A stretch of 64,000 bases of DNA from Abiotrophia defectiva ATCC 49176 (GTDB lineage: Bacteria; Bacillota; Bacilli; Lactobacillales; Aerococcaceae). The stretch lies in assembly GCF_037041345.1 (NCBI RefSeq), contig NZ_CP146287.1, forward strand, positions 1,981,143-2,045,142, written 5' to 3'. A program made the translations under genes and the position numbers. Of this stretch, positions 45,227-54,530 are shown one piece after another (the stretch's first letter is position 1; every line of letters begins with the position of its first letter). The notes below the pieces were generated by a model. It did no database searches. It was not told the DNA's origin and saw nothing but the letters and a program-made list of their open reading frames with translations.

Positions 45227-46618
45227 TTATTGATAATTTACTTGATCTTCTGGGCGATAAGACAAGTTAGAAAACTTGTTATACTCTTTCTTAAAGAGTA
45301 AGTTGACGGTGTCCCGGGCTCCTGACCGGTTCTTAGCCAGAATCACTTCAATCGTGTTATCTGGCAAGGAATCGTCATGGTCTGGCTCGTCGCCCGGCTC
45401 ATCATGGCGGTGATAATCGTGACGATAGAGGAAGGCCACGATATCCGCATCCTGCTCGATAGACCCGGATTCCCGGATATCACTTAAAATTGGCCGCTTG
45501 TTTTGCCGCTGTTCCAAGCCCCGTGAGAGCTGGGACAAGGCAATAACTGGCACATGCAATTCCTTGGCTAATTTTTTGAGTTGGCGTGAAATCTCAGAAA
45601 CTTCTTGTTGGCGGTTTTCACGACCGTTCCCTTCAATCAATTGCAGGTAGTCGATGACAATCAAGCCCAAGTCAGGATTTTCCTGCTTGAGTCGGCGACA
45701 TTTGGCCCGAATTTCGGAGACTTTAATCCCCGCTGAATCATCGATAAAGATCTTAGCATTCTTAAGCGTATCGGTCGCAATGGTAAAGCTAGACCACTCA
45801 TCTTCGGTTAGTTGACCCGTCTTCATGTTGGATGCAAAGATATTTCCCTCTGCGCAGACCATCCGATAGACTAAGTCAATCGCCCCCATTTCTAGTGAGA
45901 AGATGGCAACCGGCACCTTGGATTTGGTAGCCACATTCTGGGCGATATTGAGGGCAAAGGCCGTCTTACCTACTGAAGGACGGGCGGCGATAATAATTAA
46001 CTGATCGCCTTGGAAACCTGAAGTCATCTTGTCCAAATCATGATAGCCCGTAGCTAGTCCCGTAATGTCGCGTTTTTCTTCCGAAAGCTTAACCACACGG
46101 TCATAGGCTTCCACCACTAGGTGGCGCATTTCTTTTGGCTTATTAACCTGGCTACCTTCCCCGATTGAGAGAATCAGCTTCTCACTGCGATCTACAATAT
46201 TTTCAACGCTATCAGACTCATCATAGGCTTCCGAACTAATGGTTGTGGTGGCCGCAATCAGACGTCGCAAGGTCGATTTTTGTTTGACAATATTGGCATA
46301 ATACTCCACGTGTTCTGCCGTTGGTGTCGCTTCGATTAATTCTGCCAGATAGCTGGCGCCTCCCGCATTTTCTAGGGCATCATAGGCTTCCAGTTGGTTG
46401 ACCGCCATGACGAAGTCCAAGGCCCCGTTGCGGTCAAATACCACATCAATGGCATTAAAAATCAATTGGTGGGATCGTTTATAGAAGTCATCTTCACTGA
46501 TAATGGCTTGGACGGTCCCGATTTTACGTGGATCTAGGAATAAAGCACCTAGCACCGCACGTTCAGCTTCAATATTATGAGGCATTATTCGTTGCTCATT
46601 AAGATTTAATTCTGTCAC
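45227..46618 (-). CDS. dnaB: Replicative DNA helicase
   Basis: DnaB (DnaC in Bacillus) is the hexameric fork helicase. The 463-residue protein has the N-terminal helical domain (MPHNIEAERAVLGALFLD onward), Walker A in AARPSVGKTAFALNIAQN, Walker B LIVIDYLQLIEG, and ALSQLSRGLEQRQNKRPILSDIRESGSIEQDADIV. The usual upstream gdpP-rplI genes are not here; mnmE is divergent upstream. Confidence 0.98.
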   Translation of the reverse strand: MTELNLNEQRIMPHNIEAERAVLGALFLDPRKIGTVQAIISEDDFYKRSHQLIFNAIDVVFDRNGALDFVMAVNQLEAYDALENAGGASYLAELIEATPTAEHVEYYANIVKQKSTLRRLIAATTTISSEAYDESDSVENIVDRSEKLILSIGEGSQVNKPKEMRHLVVEAYDRVVKLSEEKRDITGLATGYHDLDKMTSGFQGDQLIIIAARPSVGKTAFALNIAQNVATKSKVPVAIFSLEMGAIDLVYRMVCAEGNIFASNMKTGQLTEDEWSSFTIATDTLKNAKIFIDDSAGIKVSEIRAKCRRLKQENPDLGLIVIDYLQLIEGNGRENRQQEVSEISRQLKKLAKELHVPVIALSQLSRGLEQRQNKRPILSDIRESGSIEQDADIVAFLYRHDYHRHDEPGDEPDHDDSLPDNTIEVILAKNRSGARDTVNLLFKKEYNKFSNLSYRPEDQVNYQ

Positions 46619-46690
46619 TAGGTTCCCTTCTTTCTACTCATATGTAGTTTACTAAATGTCTTAGCCCTTTTCAAGTAGGGCGATATACCC

Positions 46691-46719
46691 TTGCCAAATC
46701 CCTTTAAATTCTATATAAT
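46691..46719 (+). promoter_or_regulatory. Promoter of the mnmE operon
   Basis: TTGCCA and TATAAT are exactly 17 bases apart, about 105 bases before the mnmE start. Confidence 0.85.
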
Positions 46720-46744
46720 ACAGATGAATTGATAGTAGCAGTCA

Positions 46745-46801
46745 AAGTGCTTACTACCCCCAACTGGCCATATCCAAGGGGGTAGTCTAGGCACTTTTTT
46801 T
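46745..46801 (+). terminator. Terminator-like hairpin inside the mnmE leader
   Basis: AAGTGC and CTACCCCC pair with GGGGGTAG and GCACTT, followed by seven T. It lies between the promoter and the mnmE ATG, so it should stop most transcripts unless bypassed: an attenuator or the end of a short leader RNA. Confidence 0.75.
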
Positions 46802-46824
46802 GTGACAAGAGAAAGGAGCCCGCC

Positions 46825-48207
46825 ATGTACACCCAAGATACCATTGTCGCCATCTCAACTGCCCTAGGCGAGGGCGCTATCGGCCTAGTCCGCCTGTCTG
46901 GACCAGAAGCCATCGCCATCGCCAACCGGCTCTTTCCAGAAAAGGACCTCAGCCAAGTGGCTAGTCACACCATTCACTATGGCCATATCCAAGATCCCCA
47001 GTCAGGCCAAGTCTTGGATGAAGTCATGACCAGCGTCATGAAAGCCCCACGTTCTTATACGACAGAAGATGTCGTCGAAATCAACGGCCACGGCGGGATT
47101 GTTGCCATCCAATCCATCCTCAATGCTTGCTTAGCCCAAGGAGCTCGCCTGGCTGAAGCCGGGGAATTTACCCAACGCGCCTTCCTTAATGGCCGGATTG
47201 ACCTATCTCAGGCTGAAGCCATCATGGATTTAATCAGCGCCAAGACTAGTCGTGCCAAAGATGCAGCTATGAGCCAGCTTCAAGGTAGCCTCAAACACAA
47301 AATTCGTCAGCTACGCGACACCATGCTTAACACCTTGGCCCAGGTCGAAGTCACCATCGATTATCCAGAATACGATGATGTTGAGGAACTTTCTCTCCAG
47401 CAACTGGCCTCTACGGCAGAGCTAGTTCAAAGCGAAGTCCGCGCGATTTTACGTCAGGCCACCCAAGGCAAGCTTTTCCGTGAAGGGATTAAAACGGCCA
47501 TTATTGGACGCCCTAATGTTGGTAAATCCAGTCTTCTTAATTACTTAATTGGCGAAGACAAAGCCATTGTCACCGATATTGCAGGCACCACTCGTGACAC
47601 CATTGAAGAGTATATTTCTATTAAAGGTGTCCCCCTCCATATTATCGATACTGCCGGCATTCGCCATACGGATGAAGTAGTCGAGCAAATCGGGGTAGAA
47701 AAGAGTCGCGCCATGATCGAATCGGCAGACCTGATTCTCCTTATTTTGAATCAGGCCCAAGCCCTGGATCCAATGGATTTAGAACTTTTAGAGCTGACAC
47801 AAAATAAGGCCCGCATCATCCTCTTAAATAAGCAAGATTTACCTAACCAATGGACCATTGAAGACTTAGCAAGTTATCTGCAAGATGATTCGGACATTAT
47901 TAAAACCTCTGTCCTGACTGAGGACGGCTTAACCGCCCTTGAAGATGCTATTTCAGCACGCTTCTTATCCGGTAATCTCCAGTCTACCGACCTCAACTAT
48001 CTCTTGAACAGTCGCCACACCCATCTGCTCAACCAAGCCCTAGCCAGTTTAGATGAAGTCATCCAGTCTTGTGCCATGAGCCTACCAGTGGATCTCATTC
48101 AGATAGACTATACCCGTGCCTGGGATGCCCTGGGCGAAATCACTGGTGACAGTGTTCAAGATGAGCTCTTAACCAAGCTCTTTAGCCAATTCTGCTTAGG
48201 TAAATAA
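46825..48207 (+). CDS. mnmE: tRNA uridine-5-carboxymethylaminomethyl GTPase MnmE
   Basis: With MnmG, MnmE makes the cmnm5 modification at the wobble uridine of several tRNAs. The 460-residue protein has the N-terminal folate-binding domain, the G domain with GRPNVGKSSLLN (about residue 226), DTAG and NKQD, and the C-terminal FCLGK with the conserved cysteine. AAAGGAG precedes the ATG. The operon mnmE-nudix-mnmG is tightly packed, and its leader carries a terminator. Confidence 0.98.
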   Translation: MYTQDTIVAISTALGEGAIGLVRLSGPEAIAIANRLFPEKDLSQVASHTIHYGHIQDPQSGQVLDEVMTSVMKAPRSYTTEDVVEINGHGGIVAIQSILNACLAQGARLAEAGEFTQRAFLNGRIDLSQAEAIMDLISAKTSRAKDAAMSQLQGSLKHKIRQLRDTMLNTLAQVEVTIDYPEYDDVEELSLQQLASTAELVQSEVRAILRQATQGKLFREGIKTAIIGRPNVGKSSLLNYLIGEDKAIVTDIAGTTRDTIEEYISIKGVPLHIIDTAGIRHTDEVVEQIGVEKSRAMIESADLILLILNQAQALDPMDLELLELTQNKARIILLNKQDLPNQWTIEDLASYLQDDSDIIKTSVLTEDGLTALEDAISARFLSGNLQSTDLNYLLNSRHTHLLNQALASLDEVIQSCAMSLPVDLIQIDYTRAWDALGEITGDSVQDELLTKLFSQFCLGK

Positions 48208-48219
48208 GGAGGATACATC

Positions 48220-48696
48220 ATGCCAAAACTCGCCACTATCTGTTATATCGACAATGGCCACTCTCTGCTATTGCTCCACCGCAACAAGAAGCCCAATGAT
48301 GTCCATGAAGGCAAATGGATTGGTGTCGGCGGTAAATTAGAAGCTAGCGAAAGCCCAGAGGAATGCGTTATTCGCGAAGCCAAAGAAGAAACGGGCTTGA
48401 CCCTGCATCAGCCACAATTAGTGGGCATTATCGTCTTCCCTGAATTTACGCCTGGCCATGACTGGTACACTTATGTCTTTCGGGCCCGTCATTTTGAGGG
48501 CCAAGTCATTGACTGCAATGAAGGTACCCTAGAGTGGGTACCCTACGACCAAGTCCTTAGTCGACCTAGTTGGGAAGGGGATCACATCTTCTTAAGCTGG
48601 ATTTTAGAGCAGAAACCCTTCTTTTCAGCCAAATTCAGCTATTCCCAAGATAATCGCCTACTTAATCACGATGTTATTTTTTATAATCATCCATAA
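48220..48696 (+). CDS. mutX: NUDIX hydrolase (MutX/8-oxo-dGTPase-like)
   Basis: A 158-residue NUDIX protein. The box is [24 protein letters not shown] (the G-x5-E-x7-REUxEE pattern) at about residues 39-62, with the N-terminus [31 protein letters not shown] close to streptococcal MutX. It likely removes 8-oxo-dGTP from the nucleotide pool, but other nucleotides are possible. It lies between mnmE (12 bases) and mnmG (20 bases), an uncommon position for this gene. Confidence 0.88.
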   Translation: MPKLATICYIDNGHSLLLLHRNKKPNDVHEGKWIGVGGKLEASESPEECVIREAKEETGLTLHQPQLVGIIVFPEFTPGHDWYTYVFRARHFEGQVIDCNEGTLEWVPYDQVLSRPSWEGDHIFLSWILEQKPFFSAKFSYSQDNRLLNHDVIFYNHP

Positions 48697-48716
48697 ACTA
48701 CAAAGGAGTCAAAACC

Positions 48717-50633
48717 ATGCAAGAATTCTCTGCTGGCCACTACGAGGTCATTGTTGTCGGTGCTGGACACGCAGGTTCAGAAGCCGCATTGGCGGCAGCT
48801 CGTATGGGCTGTCGCACCCTGCTCTTAACCATTAGCTTAGAAATGGTAGCCTTTATGCCCTGTAACCCTTCTGTAGGAGGGCCTGCCAAGGGTGTTGTCG
48901 TTCGCGAAATCGATGCCCTCGGTGGCGAAATGGGCCGCAATATTGATAAGACCTACATCCAAATGCGCATGCTCAACACTGGGAAGGGACCAGCCGTCCA
49001 AGCCTTACGTGCCCAAGCGGATAAACATGCCTATGCGACCGCTATGAAACAAACCATTGAAGCCTGCCCTAACCTAGACCTCAAACAAGGCCTAGTTGAC
49101 CGCCTAGTAGTAGAAGAAGGGCAAGTTCGTGGCGTTGTCACTTCGACTGGCGCCCGCTATAGTGCGGATGCCGTTGTCCTAACTGCTGGTACCTCTTCAC
49201 GCGGTCAAATCATTATTGGTGAGCTCAAGTATTCATCTGGTCCCAACAATACCCTCCCATCCCAGAAACTCTCTGAACACCTTTTGGAACTGGGCTTTGA
49301 GTTAGCCCGTTTCAAAACTGGGACACCTATGCGTATCCACAAATCTAGCATTAACTATGAGGCCATGGAGATTCAACCTGGTGATAGCCAACCCAACCAT
49401 TTTTCCTTCCTAACGCCAGATGCTGACTACCGACCTGACTTCGTCCCTTGTTGGCTGACCCATACCAGCCAAGATACCCATGAAGTTATCAAGGCTAACC
49501 TGCACCGCGCGCCTATGTTTACCGGCATCGTGGAAGGGGTAGGGGCACGTTATTGTCCTTCTATCGAAGACAAGATTGTGCGCTTCAGCGATAAGCCACG
49601 CCATCAAATTTTCGTTGAACCAGAAGGTCTAACGACTGATGAGATGTATATTCAAGGCCTATCCACCTCTATGCCTGAAGATGTACAACTTCAGATGCTA
49701 CATTCTGTAGCGGGTCTGGAAAATGCCAAACTCATGCGACCAGGATACGCTATTGAGTACGACGTGGTCATCCCGCATCAATTGCGTGCTAGCTTAGAAA
49801 CCAAATTAGTACGTGGCCTCTATACAGCGGGCCAAATGAACGGGACTAGCGGCTACGAAGAAGCGGCCGGCCAAGGCCTTATTGCTGGCATTAACGCAGC
49901 CCGCCAAGTTCAAGGACAAGATCCACTTATCATCAAACGGAGTGACGGCTATATTGGCGTTATGATTGATGACTTAGTTACCAAAGGGACCACAGAACCT
50001 TATCGTCTCTTAACTTCTCGGGCAGAGTATCGTCTCTTGCTACGCCACGATAATGCTGATTTGCGACTGACTGAAATTGGCCACCAAATTGGCTTGGTCG
50101 ATGGCCAACGCTATGAAGCCTATCTAGCTAAGAAAGCCCTGGTTGACGCTGAAATCAAACGCTTGAAGAAAATCACCCTGACACCTAAGACGCCCGGCCT
50201 TCAGGAACTCTTTGAGCGTGTAGGCTCTTCGTCCCTCTTAGACGGAATCAGCGCCTTCAATCTGCTCAAGCGACCAGAGATTCGCTACTTAGATTTAGTG
50301 ACGCTTATTCCTCGGCCAGAGGGCCTATTGGAACGCCAAGAAGCTGAACAAGTTGAAATTCAAATCAAGTATGAAGGCTATATCCAAAAGGCCATCGAAA
50401 AAGTCGAAAAAGTCAAGGCCATGGAAGAAAAACGCATTCCTGAAGATATTGACTACGACGCTATCTTGAATTTGGCTAACGAGGCGCGTGACCGCCTGAA
50501 ATTAATTCAGCCGACTACCTTAGCACAAGCTAGCCGGGTCAGCGGCGTTAATCCTGCTGACATTGCCATCTTGTCAGTCTACATCCAACAAGGCAAGATT
50601 GCTCGCCTACAAGATCGTCCATCTCAAGACTAA
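48717..50633 (+). CDS. mnmG: tRNA modification enzyme MnmG (GidA)
   Basis: The FAD partner of MnmE. The 638-residue protein has the dinucleotide-binding motif [19 protein letters not shown] near the N-terminus, [23 protein letters not shown] and the C-terminal helical domain ([33 protein letters not shown]). AAAGGAG precedes the ATG. It ends the operon with a terminator directly after. Confidence 0.98.
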   Translation: MQEFSAGHYEVIVVGAGHAGSEAALAAARMGCRTLLLTISLEMVAFMPCNPSVGGPAKGVVVREIDALGGEMGRNIDKTYIQMRMLNTGKGPAVQALRAQADKHAYATAMKQTIEACPNLDLKQGLVDRLVVEEGQVRGVVTSTGARYSADAVVLTAGTSSRGQIIIGELKYSSGPNNTLPSQKLSEHLLELGFELARFKTGTPMRIHKSSINYEAMEIQPGDSQPNHFSFLTPDADYRPDFVPCWLTHTSQDTHEVIKANLHRAPMFTGIVEGVGARYCPSIEDKIVRFSDKPRHQIFVEPEGLTTDEMYIQGLSTSMPEDVQLQMLHSVAGLENAKLMRPGYAIEYDVVIPHQLRASLETKLVRGLYTAGQMNGTSGYEEAAGQGLIAGINAARQVQGQDPLIIKRSDGYIGVMIDDLVTKGTTEPYRLLTSRAEYRLLLRHDNADLRLTEIGHQIGLVDGQRYEAYLAKKALVDAEIKRLKKITLTPKTPGLQELFERVGSSSLLDGISAFNLLKRPEIRYLDLVTLIPRPEGLLERQEAEQVEIQIKYEGYIQKAIEKVEKVKAMEEKRIPEDIDYDAILNLANEARDRLKLIQPTTLAQASRVSGVNPADIAILSVYIQQGKIARLQDRPSQD

Positions 50634-50636
50634 AAG

Positions 50637-50664
50637 AAAAGCCCCTGAAAGGGGCTTTTTTTCT
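50637..50664 (+). terminator. Terminator of the mnmE-mnmG operon
   Basis: AAGCCCCT-GAA-AGGGGCTT is followed by TTTTTC. Confidence 0.93.
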
Positions 50665-50679
50665 TCTATATAATATAGT

Positions 50680-50712
50680 AAAAAAGACAGGGCATAAATC
50701 CTGTCTCTTTTT
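50680..50712 (-). terminator. Terminator of treR
   Basis: On the minus strand AGACAGG pairs with CCTGTCT and is followed by TTTTTTACT, just after the treR stop. Confidence 0.85.
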
Positions 50713-50715
50713 TCA

Positions 50716-51435
50716 TTATTTAATTGAGTGTCTACGACGTGCGAATTCTTGGAAGTGGAACTTCTCTAGTCGCGTGTGGGAAATACTGTATTGGAAGAAG
50801 GTAGTATCTTCTAAGTAAACAAAGCTGTCTGTCTTAATGACATAGTCCATAGGTGTTAACTTCATGAGTTCCAAGCCTAGCTCAGACACAATCTCAGCCC
50901 GCATATCCTTGGTAGCATAGCTAATATCTAAGTCTAACTGACCTTCTAGGTACTCATAGACGGAGTTTTTAGCCACACGGCTTGGGATAGATGGCACCAC
51001 GCTGCAACGGAACCAGTCTTCATCAATAATCATGACTTCGCCAGCGATAATCCGCGTACGCAATAAGTAAATAAAGCGTTCATTCTCAGTCACGCCTTCT
51101 TTACCAATAAGAAAGTCTGGCGCCTTCACGATTTCATTACGGATTACCCGTGTTTCAGCTTTCATATTTTGATCAGCTTGTAACTCTTTGAAACTGACCA
51201 AACCCGAAAATGGAAAGACAAAACGGTTAAAGTCTAAAACGGTAGAACCACGGCCTTGTTTCTTATGAATAAAGCCATTTTCCAATAGGAGTTTTTGCGC
51301 TTTACGGATAGTTTCACGGGATACATCATAGGTTTCTGCTAGTTCATGTTCTGTAGGGATTAGTTCACCAATGGGGTAGGTCCCATTTTCAATTTTTTGC
51401 TTGATGTCTAGATAGACTCTTTCAAATTTATTCAT
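50716..51435 (-). CDS. treR: GntR-family trehalose repressor TreR
   Basis: A 239-residue regulator with an N-terminal winged helix (residues 1-70: IENGTYPIGELIPTEHELAETYDVSRETIRKAQKLLLENGFIHKKQGRGSTV) and a C-terminal UTRA effector domain (FSGLVSFKELQ... RTRIIAGEVMIIDEDWF). In this family TreR binds trehalose 6-phosphate and controls the tre genes. It is separated from treC by a lipoprotein gene and has its own terminator. Confidence 0.93.
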   Translation of the reverse strand: MNKFERVYLDIKQKIENGTYPIGELIPTEHELAETYDVSRETIRKAQKLLLENGFIHKKQGRGSTVLDFNRFVFPFSGLVSFKELQADQNMKAETRVIRNEIVKAPDFLIGKEGVTENERFIYLLRTRIIAGEVMIIDEDWFRCSVVPSIPSRVAKNSVYEYLEGQLDLDISYATKDMRAEIVSELGLELMKLTPMDYVIKTDSFVYLEDTTFFQYSISHTRLEKFHFQEFARRRHSIK

Positions 51436-51511
51436 TTTTACACCTCGATACGTATTCTAGCATAATCTGTTACTTTGTGAAAGAGTTTATCCAGTTTTTT
51501 TTCGCATTTTT

Positions 51512-52669
51512 TTAAGGATTTGTCCCTAACCAGTTCGGATTTACTTCCCAAATACCATTATCAGGCATTGGCAAGGTATCTGGCGTTAAAATAAGTCCGC
51601 CTACAGTCAGCTTCACCTGTTTGACCCCATAATAATCAGCGATTGTTTGGACAATAGCCGGTAAAACAGCCGTTTCTCGTGCTGTATGCTGATTCATGGC
51701 TGCCACGATACCAGGAGTGAAGTCTACGAGGGCAGTTTGCGATTCAATTTTTATATCTTTGACTTCAACAGATGAATTAATCCATCCTTCTTTGCGGAAC
51801 AATTCTGTAAAAGTTTTACCTGGATTCTGATTAGTCTGCCAAGTTAAGTGCCCCGTCCCCTTAGTCAAAATTGGATTCATCTGATTACTTGGCTTGGCTA
51901 TATTGATAGGTTGCGTGATGCTAACCTGATGCTGGTTAGACTTAAGTGTGAGCGTAATATTTTCCCCACCACTATTGATGGCTTTCTGACTAGACATGAT
52001 CAAACCTTGATTCTTGGCATAGTAGGTATGTAACTCTTGGTCAGATTGAAAGGTTGTTACCTCAATAACATCTTCATAATTGCTAGAACCTATTGTGGCT
52101 GATTGGTAGAGATTAGTAATAGTGGAACGACTTCCTTGGCTATCTTGCCACATCGTTCCCACTTGAAGGGGAGCCATCAAATAAGGGATACGGTGGGTGT
52201 GACTAATTTGTTCTAGATGGTTGCTAGTATCCAAAGTATCCTGGGCTTGCCAAGATATCTGCCAGCCTTCCTTGGTTAGCTGATAAACTGACACGTTGGC
52301 CCGACCATTAGGTAAGAGGGTCCGCACTTGCCATAGTTGACGGTTAGTGTCTACATAATCTGTGTACACTATTTGTAAACCATCACGCGTATCAAACTCT
52401 TTAAGTTGATTGATACCATTAGGCGCATAATGACTTATCTCATATTGTGTTCCATCCGGTGCTTTGTGCCATGATGACGTGTCGAATTCTCCTGTGTTCT
52501 CTGCAACAGTAGAGCTAGTTTCAGACGATTCGTTTGTTGCTGTCCCTTGGCGGTCAGCAGCTTTCTTGTCTATTGATGCCTGAACATCTGGACTAATGTG
52601 AATCATAGGTTCTTGCTTGCAAGCACTTAATAGCAATACAAATCCAACAAGAAGAATCCCTCTTTTCAT
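51512..52669 (-). CDS. Lipoprotein with a C-terminal GerMN-like domain
   Basis: A 385-residue lipoprotein. The start MKRGILLVGFVLLLSAC carries a lipobox LSAC with Cys17, and AAAGGGG lies upstream. After a Ser/Thr-rich linker follows a beta-rich region, and the last 90 residues (FTELFRKEGWINSSVEVKDIKIESQTALVDF..., IVQTIADYYGVKQVKLTVGG) have the GerMN pattern. GerMN lipoproteins in spore formers take part in germination, in others their role is unknown. It lies between treC and treR, with a terminator separating it from treC. No link to trehalose can be claimed from sequence alone. Confidence 0.75.
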   Translation of the reverse strand: MKRGILLVGFVLLLSACKQEPMIHISPDVQASIDKKAADRQGTATNESSETSSTVAENTGEFDTSSWHKAPDGTQYEISHYAPNGINQLKEFDTRDGLQIVYTDYVDTNRQLWQVRTLLPNGRANVSVYQLTKEGWQISWQAQDTLDTSNHLEQISHTHRIPYLMAPLQVGTMWQDSQGSRSTITNLYQSATIGSSNYEDVIEVTTFQSDQELHTYYAKNQGLIMSSQKAINSGGENITLTLKSNQHQVSITQPINIAKPSNQMNPILTKGTGHLTWQTNQNPGKTFTELFRKEGWINSSVEVKDIKIESQTALVDFTPGIVAAMNQHTARETAVLPAIVQTIADYYGVKQVKLTVGGLILTPDTLPMPDNGIWEVNPNWLGTNP

Positions 52670-52777
52670 GCTGCTGCCCCTTTCTTTTATGTTTTTCTCT
52701 AGCATATTCGTCTTATTTTACCATGCTAGAAAGGATTTTACCATTCTTCATTTCTATCTAATACCACCTGGCAGATA

Positions 52778-52808
52778 AAAAGGACAAATCCCTGGGAATT
52801 TGTCCTTT
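52778..52808 (-). terminator. Terminator of the treP-treC unit
   Basis: AAAGGACAAAT and ATTTGTCCTTT enclose CCCTGGG-type loop bases; the minus strand continues TTTTTATC directly after treC. Confidence 0.85.
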
Positions 52809-52818
52809 AACACTTAGC

Positions 52819-54480
52819 TTATTCTGTTTCAAATAAGAAAGCAACAGCTTCATAAGCTCCTAAAGTCAATCTATCAGCATATTGGACTGGTCCATTGCCA
52901 ATCAACTTAGTCGCTGTTCGACCACGAAAGGCCTGAGGTAATTCAATTTCTACATTTCCGTCATAAAAATGTCCTAGAACCAGTAATTGTTGCCCTTCAT
53001 ATTCTCTTACAAAGGCCATGATGCTAGGATGATCCAAGAATAAACCACCGTAAGTCCCATCCGAAATCACATCATAGTCCTTGCGCAAGCGAATGAGCTC
53101 TTGATAATAGGTATAAATCTTACCTTCCGCCAATTCCTGCTCAACATTAATAGTAGGATAGTTAGCTGCAACTTCTAGCCATGGCGTGGCCTTGGTAAAG
53201 CCTGCATGGGTTGTCCCATCCCATTGCATAGGTGTGCGACTGTTGTCGCGGGATTTAGCCTGAATGATGGTCATGGCTTTTTCATGGGAATAACCCTTAT
53301 CCCGCATGATTTGATAGTTATTGTGCGTCTCCACATCATTGTATTGAGCCAATTCTTGGTAGCCTGGGTTAGTCATGCCAATTTCTTCACCCTGATAAAT
53401 ATAAGGCGTCCCACGCAATAAATGGGTAACTGTCGCAAGCAAGGTTTGCGTTTGATAAGGATAATTTACTACATCCCCAAAGCGGTTGTTAGACCGAGGT
53501 TGGTCATGATTATTGAAGAAGAGGGCATTCCATCCCTGTCCGTCAGACATGCCTGTTTGCCACTCATCTAAAATGCGTTTAAGCTCTAAGAAATCAAAAG
53601 CTGGATTGGACCATTTTTCCCCATTCTCATAGTCAACCTTGAGATGATGGAAGGAGAAAATCATAGACAGTTCTTGATCTTTAGGGTTAGTATAGCTAAT
53701 CCCATTTTCAATTGTAGTAGAAGACATCTCCCCAACTGTGACGATTTCTTGATCCTGCCCAAAAGTAGCTTGGTTCAATTCCCGAATCCAAGTATGCACA
53801 ATAGGCGTATCTGTATAGAGGGACTTCTCCTGACTAGAACCAGGAGCTTGGCTATCAACCAATTCTTCTGACTTGCCAATAACATTCAAAACATCGAATC
53901 GGAAACCCTTTACCCCTTTTTGACGCCAAAAATTCACCACTTGGTGGAGTTCTTGCCGAACCTGAGGATTGTGCCAATCTAAATCTGCCTGCGTCACATC
54001 ATAAAGATGTAAATAATATAAGTCAGTCTTGCCAAACCTTTCCCAGGCAGGTCCGCCAAACTTAGACTCCCAGTTGGTTGGCAAACTACCGTCAGCCTTA
54101 GCAGGTCTTAAATAGAAGTAAGCTTGATACTTAGGATCCCCAGCCAAGGCTTTTTTGAACCATTCATGTTCTGTCGAAACATGGTTTAAGACCATGTCGA
54201 GCATGAGTCCAATACCCCGTTTGCCTACTTCCGCCACTAACTCTTCGAAATCTGCCATAGTCCCAAAGGCCGGGTCAATGGCACAATAATCCGAAATGTC
54301 GTAGCCATTATCATATTGTGGGGAAGGGTAAAAAGGGTTCAACCATATTAAATCAACACCTAAACCCGCTAAGTAGTCTAGTTTTTCGATGATACCGCGT
54401 AAGTCTCCCATCCCATTCCCTGTCGTATCTTTGAAGGATTTAGGATAGAGTTGATAGACAACCTTTTTTGATAAGCGCAT
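52819..54480 (-). CDS. treC: Trehalose-6-phosphate hydrolase (phospho-alpha-1,1-glucosidase)
   Basis: A 553-residue GH13 enzyme that splits trehalose 6-phosphate to glucose and glucose 6-phosphate. GH13 regions are seen: DMVLNHVSTEHEWF, GFRFDVLNVI (nucleophile), TVGEMSST (acid/base Glu) and FNNHDQPRS. The opening KKVVYQLYPKSFKDTTGNGMGDLRGIIEKLDYL is typical of oligo-1,6-glucosidase/TreC proteins. It follows treP by 50 bases; together with treP and treR this settles the substrate. Confidence 0.95.
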   Translation of the reverse strand: MRLSKKVVYQLYPKSFKDTTGNGMGDLRGIIEKLDYLAGLGVDLIWLNPFYPSPQYDNGYDISDYCAIDPAFGTMADFEELVAEVGKRGIGLMLDMVLNHVSTEHEWFKKALAGDPKYQAYFYLRPAKADGSLPTNWESKFGGPAWERFGKTDLYYLHLYDVTQADLDWHNPQVRQELHQVVNFWRQKGVKGFRFDVLNVIGKSEELVDSQAPGSSQEKSLYTDTPIVHTWIRELNQATFGQDQEIVTVGEMSSTTIENGISYTNPKDQELSMIFSFHHLKVDYENGEKWSNPAFDFLELKRILDEWQTGMSDGQGWNALFFNNHDQPRSNNRFGDVVNYPYQTQTLLATVTHLLRGTPYIYQGEEIGMTNPGYQELAQYNDVETHNNYQIMRDKGYSHEKAMTIIQAKSRDNSRTPMQWDGTTHAGFTKATPWLEVAANYPTINVEQELAEGKIYTYYQELIRLRKDYDVISDGTYGGLFLDHPSIMAFVREYEGQQLLVLGHFYDGNVEIELPQAFRGRTATKLIGNGPVQYADRLTLGAYEAVAFLFETE

Positions 54481-54530
54481 AAGAACCTCCTTTCAAAAGG
54501 GCTAAGATGATTATCCTAGCCCCATAGCCT

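Noticed and set aside
46720..46824. PreQ1 riboswitch before mnmE
   Set aside because: The leader lacks the short C-rich pseudoknot pattern of the preQ1-I class; the hairpin is a simple terminator.
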